Position numbers and translations under genes: made by a program. A stretch of 16,232 nucleotides of DNA. Source: Bacteroidales bacterium UBA2559. GTDB taxonomy: Bacteria > Bacteroidota > Bacteroidia > Bacteroidales > Bacteroidaceae. This document shows, piece by piece, positions 1 through 7,380 of this stretch. The notes below the pieces were generated by a model. The model did not search any database. It was not told the DNA's origin and was given only the letters and a program-made list of their open reading frames with translations. The first letter of the stretch is position 1. The number at the start of each line of letters is the position of its first letter. The stretch covers positions 1 to 16,232 of the forward strand of contig DDLZ01000117.1 in assembly GCA_002340405.1 (NCBI GenBank). Direction: 5' to 3'.

Positions 1-509
1 ACCATGGGGATATCGCCTATACTGGTCTCTATTGAGATCATTGATGAGATGTCGTGTTTGAGAAATGCAATGTCATTCAACGCAAAAGGAGTGTGGTCTT
101 TAGGGAGACCTTCCATTTTGATTTCCAGAAGATTGCGTTCAAAGATTACATATTTTCCCTCATGAATGCGCCGTATTGCCGGATCCATGCGGTCAATGGT
201 AATGTCGGCCAAAAAACCCAGTCGGCCGGTGTTGATTCCCACCATAGGAATGTTTTTGTTGCCGACCCGGACCGATGTTCTCAGAAACGTTCCATCGCCT
301 CCTATGCTGATCACGACATCGGCATCGAAGTTGTTGTCCGAAATGATACTGTCATAAGGGATCTTCCAACCCGTTGTGCGGGTCAGGAACTCAAGATAGG
401 TGCTGTCAATGGCAATATGGCTGCCCAGCGACCGGAGCAAAGCGAAGAGATCCCGCTCACTTCCACAAATCTTGGATGCTGCCAAATTTCCGAATATTGC
501 AAAGCGCAT
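1..509 (-). CDS. nadK: NAD kinase, N-terminal part (cut by window edge)
   Basis: NAD kinase phosphorylates NAD to NADP using ATP in the cytosol. Reading the minus strand from the ATG at 509 gives 169 whole codons plus part of one before the window ends; the C-terminal part is missing. The diagnostic GGDG motif lies at residues 70-73 (D72 is the expected catalytic base), followed by the family block GINTGRLGFLAD at 91-102. Where the family usually has an NE pair in the substrate site, this protein has N145-D146 (ALND), a conservative change. The start is the first ATG of the frame, and the N-terminus (MRFAIFGN) fits the nucleotide-binding first strand. It is divergent from pdxJ across a 98-base promoter region. 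The family assignment is secure; nothing can be said about the C-terminal half. Confidence 0.95.
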   Translation of the reverse strand, partial: MRFAIFGNLAASKICGSERDLFALLRSLGSHIAIDSTYLEFLTRTTGWKIPYDSIISDNNFDADVVISIGGDGTFLRTSVRVGNKNIPMVGINTGRLGFLADITIDRMDPAIRRIHEGKYVIFERNLLEIKMEGLPKDHTPFALNDIAFLKHDISSMISIETSIGDIPM

Positions 510-554
510 AAGTACTTTATCAGTTTTTAATAGTTAGTAACAGGGAAATATTAT

Positions 555-562
555 TATCTTTG
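555..562 (+). promoter_or_regulatory. candidate -7 promoter box for pdxJ
   Basis: TATCTTTG matches the Bacteroidota -7 consensus TAnnTTTG exactly. It would place the transcript start near 566-568 and give a leader of about 40 bases for pdxJ. The upstream -33 TTTG element is poor: only TTAG at 534-537 is near the right distance. The box is half of a dyad with the minus-strand box at 573-580. Confidence 0.45.
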
Positions 563-572
563 CTGATTGGGG

Positions 573-580
573 CAAAGTTA
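573..580 (-). promoter_or_regulatory. candidate -7 promoter box for nadK
   Basis: On the minus strand this reads TAACTTTG, an exact match to TAnnTTTG. It would start the nadK transcript near 567-569, with a leader of about 60 bases. No good -33 TTTG is seen upstream. It faces the pdxJ box only 10 bases away, so the two promoters could not easily be occupied together. Confidence 0.4.
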
Positions 581-607
581 GTTTATTTTTTTTGAGACTA
601 CCCGAAT

Positions 608-1324
608 ATGACAAGATTAAGTGTAAATATCAACAAAATAGCGACTCTGCGCAACTCCAGAGGCGGGAATAATCCCGATGTGGTCAGAACGGCTCTTGAC
701 TGTGAAGCATTCGGGGCCGACGGTATTACCGTGCACCCCAGACCTGATGAGCGGCATATTCGCCGTCAGGATGTTTATGACTTGAAAAAGGTGTTGACCA
801 CCGAGTTCAATATAGAGGGCTATCCTTCACCTGACTTTATGCAGTTGGTTGTCGAGATAAGACCGGCTCAGGTGACGCTTGTGCCGGATTCACCCGACCA
901 GATCACATCCGACCACGGATGGGATACTGTCGCAAACCGGGACTTCCTGACTGAAATTATAGCCGAGCTGAAGAGTAACGGTATAAGGGCGTCACTCTTT
1001 GTCGATGCCGATTGCCTTATGGTCGAAACGGCAGCAAAAGCCGGTGCTGACCGTGTAGAACTCTATACCGAGCCGTATGCATTGGACTATATTAGAATCG
1101 GACCGGAGCAGGCGGTGAAGTCCTTTGTCGAGGCGGCCCTGCGTGCACGCGATTGCGGACTGGGTCTGAATGCCGGGCACGATCTGAGCCTGCAGAACCT
1201 GGCCTGGCTGAAAAAGAACATTCCCTGGCTGGACGAGGTCTCCATAGGACATGCGCTGGTATGCGATGCTCTCTATCTGGGACTGGAAAAGACAATAAAG
1301 GAGTATAAAAAATGCATTATCTAA
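608..1324 (+). CDS. pdxJ: pyridoxine 5'-phosphate synthase
   Basis: PdxJ condenses 1-deoxy-D-xylulose 5-phosphate with 3-amino-2-oxopropyl phosphate to give pyridoxine 5'-phosphate, the last ring-forming step of DXP-dependent vitamin B6 synthesis. The 238-residue protein has the usual length for the TIM-barrel family. It shows the N-terminal [14 protein letters not shown] block (7-20), [11 protein letters not shown] at 41-51 with H43 and H50, the E70 region (NIEGYPSP), LNAGHD with H191, and SIGHAL with H215. The start is an ATG in A/T-rich sequence without a Shine-Dalgarno site. It is the first gene of the rightward run, and its last 13 bases overlap exbB. It probably uses the TATCTTTG promoter box at 555-562. 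No residue looks abnormal for the Bacteroidota version of the enzyme. Confidence 0.96.
   Translation: MTRLSVNINKIATLRNSRGGNNPDVVRTALDCEAFGADGITVHPRPDERHIRRQDVYDLKKVLTTEFNIEGYPSPDFMQLVVEIRPAQVTLVPDSPDQITSDHGWDTVANRDFLTEIIAELKSNGIRASLFVDADCLMVETAAKAGADRVELYTEPYALDYIRIGPEQAVKSFVEAALRARDCGLGLNAGHDLSLQNLAWLKKNIPWLDEVSIGHALVCDALYLGLEKTIKEYKKCII
1297..1303 (+). promoter_or_regulatory. Shine-Dalgarno site deciding the exbB start
   Basis: AAAGGAG lies 8 bases before the ATG at 1312, inside the last codons of pdxJ. It favours 1312 over the in-frame ATG at 1327, which would be 23 bases away. It is the strongest such site before any gene here; most other starts have none. Confidence 0.6.
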
Positions 1325-2031
1325 ATATGTTTTTACAAACCACATCAATTGCACAGACGCTTGGCGATACTGTTGCACAGAGTCAGGTGGCAGTCCAGCT
1401 GGCTGAAGAGACTTCAAATCGGATCAATATGCTGGAAATGGCAGTGAAAGGCGGCTGGATAATGATAGTCCTGCTCATTCTTTCGCTGATCTGTTTCTAC
1501 ATCTTTTTTAACAGGCTGGCCGTTTACAGAAAAGCGGCCGTTAAGGATCCCAGTTTTTTTGACCGTATCAAGGACTACATGAAGAATGGAGAGACCAAGT
1601 CGGCGTTGATTTTATGCAGGGCGACCAATACGCCTCTCAGCCGCATAGCCGAAAAGGGTATAGGACTTGCCGACCGTGATGCCAAGGATATTCAGATGGG
1701 TATGGAGAATGCCGCCAACATTGAGATTGCCAAACTTGAGAAGGGACTTTCAGGCGTGTCAACCATAGCCAGCGGTGCTCCGATGATCGGTTTTCTGGGA
1801 ACGGTCACAGGTATGGTACGGGCTTTCTGGGAGATGGCGAACGCCGGTAACAATATTGATATTTCGCTATTATCCGGTGGTATTTATGAAGCGCTGATCA
1901 CCACTGTCGGCGGTCTGATAGTTGGAATAATTGCTCTGTTTGCATACAACTATCTGGTTACCCGTGTTGACTGGCTGGTAAACGAGATGGAGTCGTTCAT
2001 ACAGGATTTTACTGTTAATTTAGGCAAATGA
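1312..2031 (+). CDS. exbB: MotA/TolQ/ExbB proton channel family protein
   Basis: ExbB-type proteins form the pentameric inner-membrane channel that, with ExbD, turns proton flow into movement of a TonB-like protein. The 239-residue protein has a first membrane segment at about 48-66 (starting [11 protein letters not shown]), a cytoplasmic stretch, then the conserved second and third segments at about 147-172 ([14 protein letters not shown], residues 155-168) and 190-215 ([14 protein letters not shown], residues 193-206). The family's GT and TT residues facing the channel are present. A periplasmic leader of roughly 45 residues precedes the first segment. The start at 1312 is supported by AAAGGAG; the alternative ATG at 1327 would remove five residues. 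It overlaps pdxJ by 13 bases, and exbD begins 2 bases after its stop. The family is certain; the exact subtype (Exb or Tol) is inferred from the TonB-like partner downstream. Confidence 0.9.
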   Translation: MHYLNMFLQTTSIAQTLGDTVAQSQVAVQLAEETSNRINMLEMAVKGGWIMIVLLILSLICFYIFFNRLAVYRKAAVKDPSFFDRIKDYMKNGETKSALILCRATNTPLSRIAEKGIGLADRDAKDIQMGMENAANIEIAKLEKGLSGVSTIASGAPMIGFLGTVTGMVRAFWEMANAGNNIDISLLSGGIYEALITTVGGLIVGIIALFAYNYLVTRVDWLVNEMESFIQDFTVNLGK

Positions 2032-2032
2032 T

Positions 2033-2446
2033 ATGCTAAAGCGTAAGAACAAGATATCACCGCAGTTCAGTATGTCGTCCATGACCGACATAATATTCCT
2101 GTTACTGATATTCTTCATGATAACATCGACCATGGTTAGCCCGAACGCCATAAAGGTGTTGCTGCCACAGAGTTCGCAGCAGACATCGGCTAAACCGTTG
2201 ACCCGCGTCATCATTGACCGCGACCTGAATTATTATACGGCTTTCGGCAATGAAGATGAGATGCCTATAATGTTCGATGAACTGACCGATTTCCTTATAG
2301 AATGCTGGCAGAAAGAACCCGATATGTATGTGGCTCTATATGCCGATGAATCAGTGCCTTACAGGGAGATAGTGAAAGTTCTCAATATAGCTAACGAAAA
2401 TCAATTCAGGGTGGTGTTGGCCACACGTAAGCCTGACAGAAATTGA
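2033..2446 (+). CDS. exbD: biopolymer transporter ExbD/TolR family protein
   Basis: ExbD is the second half of the proton-driven motor. The 137-residue protein has the classic layout: a short basic cytoplasmic N-terminus (MLKRKNKISP), one membrane segment at about 19-36, and a small periplasmic domain. D19, in SMTDIIFLLLIFFM, sits where the essential proton-carrying aspartate of the family lies. The C-terminal part (VPYREIVKVLNIANENQFRVVL in two runs, near residues 105-130) matches the ExbD/TolR periplasmic fold. It starts 2 bases after exbB stops, and its stop lies 8 bases before the start of the TonB-like gene. The three-gene order exbB-exbD-tonB argues that the products work as one complex. 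Confidence 0.92.
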   Translation: MLKRKNKISPQFSMSSMTDIIFLLLIFFMITSTMVSPNAIKVLLPQSSQQTSAKPLTRVIIDRDLNYYTAFGNEDEMPIMFDELTDFLIECWQKEPDMYVALYADESVPYREIVKVLNIANENQFRVVLATRKPDRN

Positions 2447-2454
2447 GAGATTCT

Positions 2455-3276
2455 ATGAATGATGCTAACTTGAAACCGGAGATGCAGAGCGGATCAAACA
2501 GATCCGGCAGGGCAGTGAAGGATGGAAAGAGATCGGGGGATTTCAACATCTATTCATTGTTATGGACGCTGCTTCTGCATCTGTCGGTTATAGTTCTGCT
2601 CTTGTTTATCTATATGCGGGCCCCTCAGGTCAAGGCAGAGAGTGGTGTCCCGGTCATGCTTGGCGATATGGGCAATCTCTACACGGACTATGATTTCATT
2701 GAGATAAACCGATTGCCGACACCGACCGGTACGGTTATTCCGACTCCGTCTGTCCCCGATGCAGAGACTGCAATAACTCAGGATTACGAGGAGACCGTAG
2801 TGTTGGAGCCGACCGAGGAGCAGGAATCTGTGGCCGATTATGAGCGCAGGGCTCAGGAGGAGGCTCAGAGTCTTATGGCCGACGTATTCGGGACCAGCCG
2901 TACCATGCAGTCCACCGTGCAGGAGCAGAGTCCTGACGATGCTTCCGGCATTCCGGGCGATCCTCGCGGGAACAGTGCTCAAGGACTTACAGTCGGCGCC
3001 GGAAGCTACGGATCTTGGGATCTGAGCGGACGTCAGATTATAGGAGAGCTGTCACGGCCAATCTATAACATTCAGGAAGAGGGCCGTGTAGTGGTGACCA
3101 TTACGGTCTCTCCTGAGGGTAATGTAATAAAGACCCAGATAAACAACCGTACCAACACTACCAACCTGCAGCTCCGCAGGGCTGCCGAAGAGGCTGCGGC
3201 GCGGACGCGGTTCAATATGGTCGGTGGGGTAAATAACCAGACCGGAACGATAATTTACTATTTTAAACTTAGATAA
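2455..3276 (+). CDS. TonB-family energy transducer (TonB/TolA-like)
   Basis: This is a single-pass inner-membrane protein that would carry the force from ExbB/ExbD across the periplasm. From the ATG at 2455 it has 273 residues: a basic cytoplasmic tail of about 33 residues, a membrane anchor at about 34-53, a proline-containing stretch at 88-101, an acidic and glutamine-rich spacer at 102-160, and a C-terminal domain at about 185-273. That domain has the TonB_C pattern RPIYNIQEEGRVVVTITV (201-218), a Gly-Asn-Val turn, and a final GTIIYYFKL strand. A TTG at 2443 in the same frame would overlap exbD, but the ATG preceded by GAGAG is more likely. No TolB or Pal gene is nearby. Whether it serves a TonB-dependent receptor or Tol-like envelope work cannot be told from the sequence. 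Confidence 0.8.
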   Translation: MNDANLKPEMQSGSNRSGRAVKDGKRSGDFNIYSLLWTLLLHLSVIVLLLFIYMRAPQVKAESGVPVMLGDMGNLYTDYDFIEINRLPTPTGTVIPTPSVPDAETAITQDYEETVVLEPTEEQESVADYERRAQEEAQSLMADVFGTSRTMQSTVQEQSPDDASGIPGDPRGNSAQGLTVGAGSYGSWDLSGRQIIGELSRPIYNIQEEGRVVVTITVSPEGNVIKTQINNRTNTTNLQLRRAAEEAAARTRFNMVGGVNNQTGTIIYYFKLR

Positions 3277-3280
3277 CGCT

Positions 3281-3829
3281 ATGGTTTATATTTTTTTGGC
3301 AGAAGGCTTTGAAGCCATTGAGGTGGTAACTCCACTGGACATGCTCATACGGGCAGGTATTGAGGTAAGTACTATTGCCATAGGGTATGAGTACTTGGTA
3401 AAAAGCTCACAGGGGATTCCCGTTCAGGCCGATGATCTGTTTGAGAATACCGACTTCAGTGATGCCGAAATGCTTATCCTGCCCGGCGGAATGCCCGGTG
3501 CTTCCAATCTTGGCAAACATAAGGGGCTGGAGGCTCTGTTGCGTGAAGCAATGGAGAAAAAGATACCTGTAGCCGCTATCTGTGCCGCTCCGGCAGTGCT
3601 TGGTAAGCATGGTCTTTTGCAAGGTCGCAGGGCCACCTGCTATCCCGGTTTTGAGGATATGCTGAAAGGTGCCGTTTGTACCGAATCGTTTGTTGAGAAA
3701 GACGGGAATGTGATTACGGCTTGCGGGCCTGCCGCTGCCGTGGAGTTTGCAAAAACCATAATCAGGTTATTACGTGGAGACGAGGCAGCCGCCTCTGTGT
3801 GTGAAGATATGATGTTCGGCCGCGCCTGA
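3281..3829 (+). CDS. DJ-1/PfpI family protein (ThiJ-like)
   Basis: This 182-residue cytosolic protein belongs to the DJ-1/ThiJ/PfpI class I glutamine amidotransferase-like fold. The reactive nucleophile-elbow cysteine is C101 (AAICAAPAVL). E14, in EGFEAIE, matches the glutamate that tunes this cysteine in DJ-1, and ILPGGMPGASNL (66-77) is the family's glycine-rich loop. Members act as redox or aldehyde-stress proteins or deglycase/glyoxalase-type enzymes; the exact substrate here is unknown. It begins 4 bases after the TonB-like gene, and its stop overlaps the recG start in TGATG. The link to recG is probably operon position rather than shared function. Confidence 0.9.
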   Translation: MVYIFLAEGFEAIEVVTPLDMLIRAGIEVSTIAIGYEYLVKSSQGIPVQADDLFENTDFSDAEMLILPGGMPGASNLGKHKGLEALLREAMEKKIPVAAICAAPAVLGKHGLLQGRRATCYPGFEDMLKGAVCTESFVEKDGNVITACGPAAAVEFAKTIIRLLRGDEAAASVCEDMMFGRA

Positions 3830-5925
3830 TGCTTGATCTTGAGCAGCGTAATGTCCAGTATCTGTCCGGTGTAGGTCCGGTAAGGGCTGCCCTGCTGTCG
3901 GGGGAGCTTCAAATAGAAACGCTCCATGACCTGCTCTACTATTTTCCTTATAAATACATAGACCGCAGCCGTATTTTCAGTATAAGCGAGGTGGACGGCA
4001 CAATGCCGTATATCCAACTGAAAGGGCAAATTCTGAGTTTTGAAAAGATAGGTGAGGGTCGCAAGCAGAGGCTTGTGGCCCATTTTACCGATGGGACCGG
4101 AGTGGCTGATATGGTCTGGTTCAGCGGTATAAAATATACGCTTGACCGATATCGGCCGGGTGTGGAATATGTGGTTTTCGGCAAGCCTACCATATTTGGC
4201 GGCAGAGTAAACATAGCCCATCCCGAAATAGATTCCGAAGCTAATCTGAACCTATCCGAAATGGGAATGCAGCCCTACTATAACACGACCGAACGGATGA
4301 AAAAAGCCGGACTGAATTCGGCTGCCTTGCGTAAACTGATCAAAAACCTGCTGGCTCTCATAACGGAGCCGCTGCCGGAAACACTCCCCGAATGGTTGCG
4401 TGAACAGGAGCGTCTGATGCCTTTGACCGATGCTCTGAGGATAATACACAATCCTATGACTCCGCTGGAGCTGAGGCTTGCGCAGTTGCGTCTGAAGTTC
4501 GATGAGCTTTTTTATATCCAGCTCAATCTGGCACGTTTTGTCAGTGAGCGTCAGAGCCGCTTCAAAGGGTATGTCTTCAGTCGTATAGGTGAGAAATTCA
4601 ACAGATTTTACAGAGATAAGCTCCCCTTTGAATTGACCGATGCCCAAAAGCGGGTGATCCGTGAAATAAGGAACGACATGGGCAGCGGCAACCAGATGAA
4701 CCGTCTGCTACAGGGGGATGTGGGCAGCGGCAAGACCATGGTTGCCTTAATGACCATGCTCATTGCCATAGATAACGGTTATCAGGCCTGTATTATGGCG
4801 CCTACCGAAATTCTCTCCGAACAGCACTATGCCAATATCAACCGCTATCTGAAGGGTTTGGGAATCAAAGTCGAGCTGCTGACGGGCAGCATTCGGGGTA
4901 AACGCCGTGAGCGGATACTCAAAGGTTTGATAGAGGGCAGTATCAACATTCTTGTAAGTACTCATGCCGTACTTGAAGATAATGTAGAGTTCAGTCGTCT
5001 GGGGTTTGTGGTCATTGACGAACAACATCGGTTTGGAGTTGCCCAGAGAGCACGGCTGTGGGGTAAAAGTGACATGCCGCCTCACGTACTTGTGATGACC
5101 GCCACTCCTATTCCGCGTACTCTGGCACTGACTCTGTACGGTGACCTTGATGTTTCAGTGATTGACGAACTGCCTCCAGGGCGCAAACCGATACAGACCG
5201 AACATTACTACGACGGTAACCACACCTCGGTATATGCTCTTTTGGACCGGGAGCTGAAAAAAGGCCGTCAGGCATACATAGTCTATCCTCTTATTGAGGA
5301 GAGTGAAAAAATAGACCTGAAGAATCTGGAGGATGGCTATTTGACCATCTGTGACAGGTTTTCAGGCTACTCTGTCGGCAAGGTCCACGGCCGCATGAAA
5401 TCGGCTGAAAAGGATGCCGAGATGCAACGATTCAAGCGGGCCGAGACGCAGATAATGGTGGCTACTACGGTGATTGAGGTGGGCGTTGACGTGCCCAACG
5501 CCAGTATCATGGTAATTGAGAATGCAAACAGGTTTGGACTTTCTCAGTTACATCAGCTAAGAGGACGTGTAGGGCGTGGCGCAGATCAGTCTTTCTGCCT
5601 TCTGGTGACTCCTTATCAGCTTTCGGAGGATACCAGAAAACGGATTGAGATCATGACCGCGACCTGTGACGGATTCGAAATAGCCGAGGCTGACCTGAAA
5701 CTGCGCGGCCCCGGTGACCTTGAGGGGACTCAGCAGAGCGGTATAGTCTTTGACTTGCGTCTGGCCAACCTGGCACGCGACGGAGTGTTGATAGAACGTT
5801 GTCGTGAACTGGCCAGAGAGATCATTGCTAAAGACCCTCAACTTACAAGTAAAGAGAACCGGTTGATGGGCAGGATTTTGAAGCGACTTAAGAAAAGTCC
5901 CTTTGACTGGTCGTACATTTCGTGA
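3829..5925 (+). CDS. recG: ATP-dependent DNA helicase RecG
   Basis: RecG reverses stalled replication forks and migrates branched DNA. The 698-residue protein has the normal RecG length. The N-terminal wedge/OB domain is at about 60-150 and the two helicase lobes follow. Visible motifs are Walker A GDVGSGKT (296-303), motif Ia APTEILSEQH, Walker B DEQH (397-400, followed by RFGV as usual in RecG), motif III TATPIPRT (424-431) and motif VI HQLRGRVGRG (575-584). The C-terminal LKLRGPGDLEGTQQSG block is also typical. It starts at the ATG overlapping the preceding stop (TGATG), so it is probably translationally coupled to the DJ-1 gene. All catalytic motifs are intact. Confidence 0.97.
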   Translation: MLDLEQRNVQYLSGVGPVRAALLSGELQIETLHDLLYYFPYKYIDRSRIFSISEVDGTMPYIQLKGQILSFEKIGEGRKQRLVAHFTDGTGVADMVWFSGIKYTLDRYRPGVEYVVFGKPTIFGGRVNIAHPEIDSEANLNLSEMGMQPYYNTTERMKKAGLNSAALRKLIKNLLALITEPLPETLPEWLREQERLMPLTDALRIIHNPMTPLELRLAQLRLKFDELFYIQLNLARFVSERQSRFKGYVFSRIGEKFNRFYRDKLPFELTDAQKRVIREIRNDMGSGNQMNRLLQGDVGSGKTMVALMTMLIAIDNGYQACIMAPTEILSEQHYANINRYLKGLGIKVELLTGSIRGKRRERILKGLIEGSINILVSTHAVLEDNVEFSRLGFVVIDEQHRFGVAQRARLWGKSDMPPHVLVMTATPIPRTLALTLYGDLDVSVIDELPPGRKPIQTEHYYDGNHTSVYALLDRELKKGRQAYIVYPLIEESEKIDLKNLEDGYLTICDRFSGYSVGKVHGRMKSAEKDAEMQRFKRAETQIMVATTVIEVGVDVPNASIMVIENANRFGLSQLHQLRGRVGRGADQSFCLLVTPYQLSEDTRKRIEIMTATCDGFEIAEADLKLRGPGDLEGTQQSGIVFDLRLANLARDGVLIERCRELAREIIAKDPQLTSKENRLMGRILKRLKKSPFDWSYIS

Positions 5926-5933
5926 TATTTGAC

Positions 5934-5941
5934 TATTTTTG
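5934..5941 (+). promoter_or_regulatory. candidate -7 promoter box before the M23 peptidase gene
   Basis: TATTTTTG matches TAnnTTTG in the 36-base gap between recG and the peptidase gene, and would leave a very short leader of about 15 bases. No TTTG sits at the proper -33 distance: the TTTG at 5902-5905 is too far. The gap is A/T rich, so this may be chance. Confidence 0.3.
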
Positions 5942-5961
5942 CAATTTGAAATATTTTCGAT

Positions 5962-6795
5962 ATGCCAAAAACAATGAAATACGGAATTATTTTGTTCCTG
6001 TTCTCCTTTTCGGTCATACTGCCCTCACCTGCGCAGGACAGAATGCCGACACGCGTGATACCGGTCCAATATATGGATCCTGTTTTCATTCCGGAATATC
6101 TTTCGGCGGGCAGTGCTGTCAATCTGGACAATCCGGCTGCATACCTCTATCCCGAATGGAGTAACGCCTACGTACACAAATTTGAAACGGTGACGATTCC
6201 CGATACGGTGGTGATATCAATGAGCGGATACTGTATGCCTACCGACAGCACCCGTATAACCGACACTTACGGATACAGACCACGTCGTGGCAGGATGCAC
6301 CTGGGAATTGACATTAAGGTCAGAATAGGCGACACTATACGTGCAGCCTTTGACGGCAAGGTTCGGATTTCGCGTTATGAACGGCGCGGTTACGGACATT
6401 ATCTGGTAATAAGGCATCCCAACGGTCTAGAAACGGTTTACGGACATCTGAGCAAAAAACTTGTGAATGAAGATGATATTGTCCGTGCGGGTGACCCCAT
6501 CGGTTTAGGCGGCAACTCCGGACGCTCGACGGGTTCACACCTCCATTTTGAGACCAGAATACTTGGAAATGCCATCAATCCCGCGCTGCTTTTTGATTTT
6601 CCCGGCCAAAAGGCGGTCACCGACTTATACCTCTATACAAAAGACAACCGTGAAATCTATTATAAGGTACGAAGCGGTGACACTCTTACCAGGATTGCAA
6701 TGAGGAATTCAATATCGTTATCCAATCTGTGCAGGCTGAACGGCATATCGCAGAATGCCATAATCCGGGTAGGACAGACACTTAGAGTAAATTGA
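5962..6795 (+). CDS. secreted M23 family metallopeptidase with C-terminal LysM
   Basis: This is a predicted exported peptidoglycan endopeptidase or an inactive amidase activator of the same fold. The 277 residues start with a signal peptide (about 1-25, cleavage probably after SPAQ). The M23/LytM domain spans about 100-213 and keeps the zinc ligands H113 and D117 (MHLGID) and H195 in HLHFE, plus H162 in YGHL, so catalysis looks possible. A LysM peptidoglycan-binding module follows at about 234-276 (YKVRSGDTL to GQTLRV). Either ATG (residue 1 or 5) would give a workable signal peptide. The gene heads a tightly packed run ending in folE; the DUF1599 gene starts 9 bases after its stop. The cleaved bond cannot be deduced. 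Confidence 0.9.
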   Translation: MPKTMKYGIILFLFSFSVILPSPAQDRMPTRVIPVQYMDPVFIPEYLSAGSAVNLDNPAAYLYPEWSNAYVHKFETVTIPDTVVISMSGYCMPTDSTRITDTYGYRPRRGRMHLGIDIKVRIGDTIRAAFDGKVRISRYERRGYGHYLVIRHPNGLETVYGHLSKKLVNEDDIVRAGDPIGLGGNSGRSTGSHLHFETRILGNAINPALLFDFPGQKAVTDLYLYTKDNREIYYKVRSGDTLTRIAMRNSISLSNLCRLNGISQNAIIRVGQTLRVN

Positions 6796-6804
6796 CGATA
6801 AGCC

Positions 6805-7380
6805 ATGTGTGAAGAGTGTGAAAACAAAAAAAACTTGAAGCCCGATACCAATGTTCAGTTTGAGGAGATCATTCGCGTCTGCCGTGCTCTTTTTGTCAAG
6901 AAACTGCAGGATTACGGAGCAGCCTGGAGGATTATGCGTCCCGAATCCCTTACCGATCAGATTTTCATCAAGGCCAAGCGGATACGGAGCATTGAGACCA
7001 AAGGGGTTTCAATGATAGATGAAGATATAGAATCTGAACTCATAGGTATAGTCAATTACGGCATAATTGCTCTCATACAACTGGAGCAGGGCTTTTCCGA
7101 CACCGTTGATATCGATACCGACTGTGCAATGCGCAAGTATGACAAATATGCAGACGCAGCCCTGGAGCTGATGAAGAAAAAGAACCATGACTATGACGAG
7201 GCTTGGCGCGGCATGCGTACCTCATCATATACGGACCTTATTCTTACGAAGATAAACCGCACAAAACAGATAGAGAGCAATGACGGAAAAGCTGAAGTAT
7301 CCGAGGGCATCGATGCCAATTACATGGATATGATCAACTACGCGGTATTCGGGCTTATAAAGATCAAATACGGAGATTGA
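6805..7380 (+). CDS. DUF1599 family protein with two tandem repeats (Nmad1-type)
   Basis: This 191-residue cytosolic protein is built from an internal duplication. Copy 1 (about 19-95) contains KLQDYGAAWRIMR (33-45), TDQIFIKAKRIRSIE (50-64) and a closing helix with NYG. Copy 2 (about 109-190) repeats these as KNHDYDEAWRGMR (126-138), TDLILTKINRTKQIE (143-157) and MINYAVFGL. This matches my recollection of DUF1599, which comparative genomics has named nucleotide modification associated domain 1; the biochemical activity is not established to my knowledge. There is no signal peptide or membrane segment, unlike its envelope neighbours. The first ten residues carry a short CEEC cluster. It overlaps the next gene in TGATG. 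The repeat structure is directly visible; any role in nucleotide metabolism is inference. Confidence 0.8.
   Translation: MCEECENKKNLKPDTNVQFEEIIRVCRALFVKKLQDYGAAWRIMRPESLTDQIFIKAKRIRSIETKGVSMIDEDIESELIGIVNYGIIALIQLEQGFSDTVDIDTDCAMRKYDKYADAALELMKKKNHDYDEAWRGMRTSSYTDLILTKINRTKQIESNDGKAEVSEGIDANYMDMINYAVFGLIKIKYGD

Noticed and set aside
992..1417. Long open frame antisense to pdxJ and exbB
   Set aside because: It has no recognisable domain and lies fully opposite well-supported genes, so it is a shadow frame; the same holds for the other antisense frames across recG, the TonB-like gene and dnaG.
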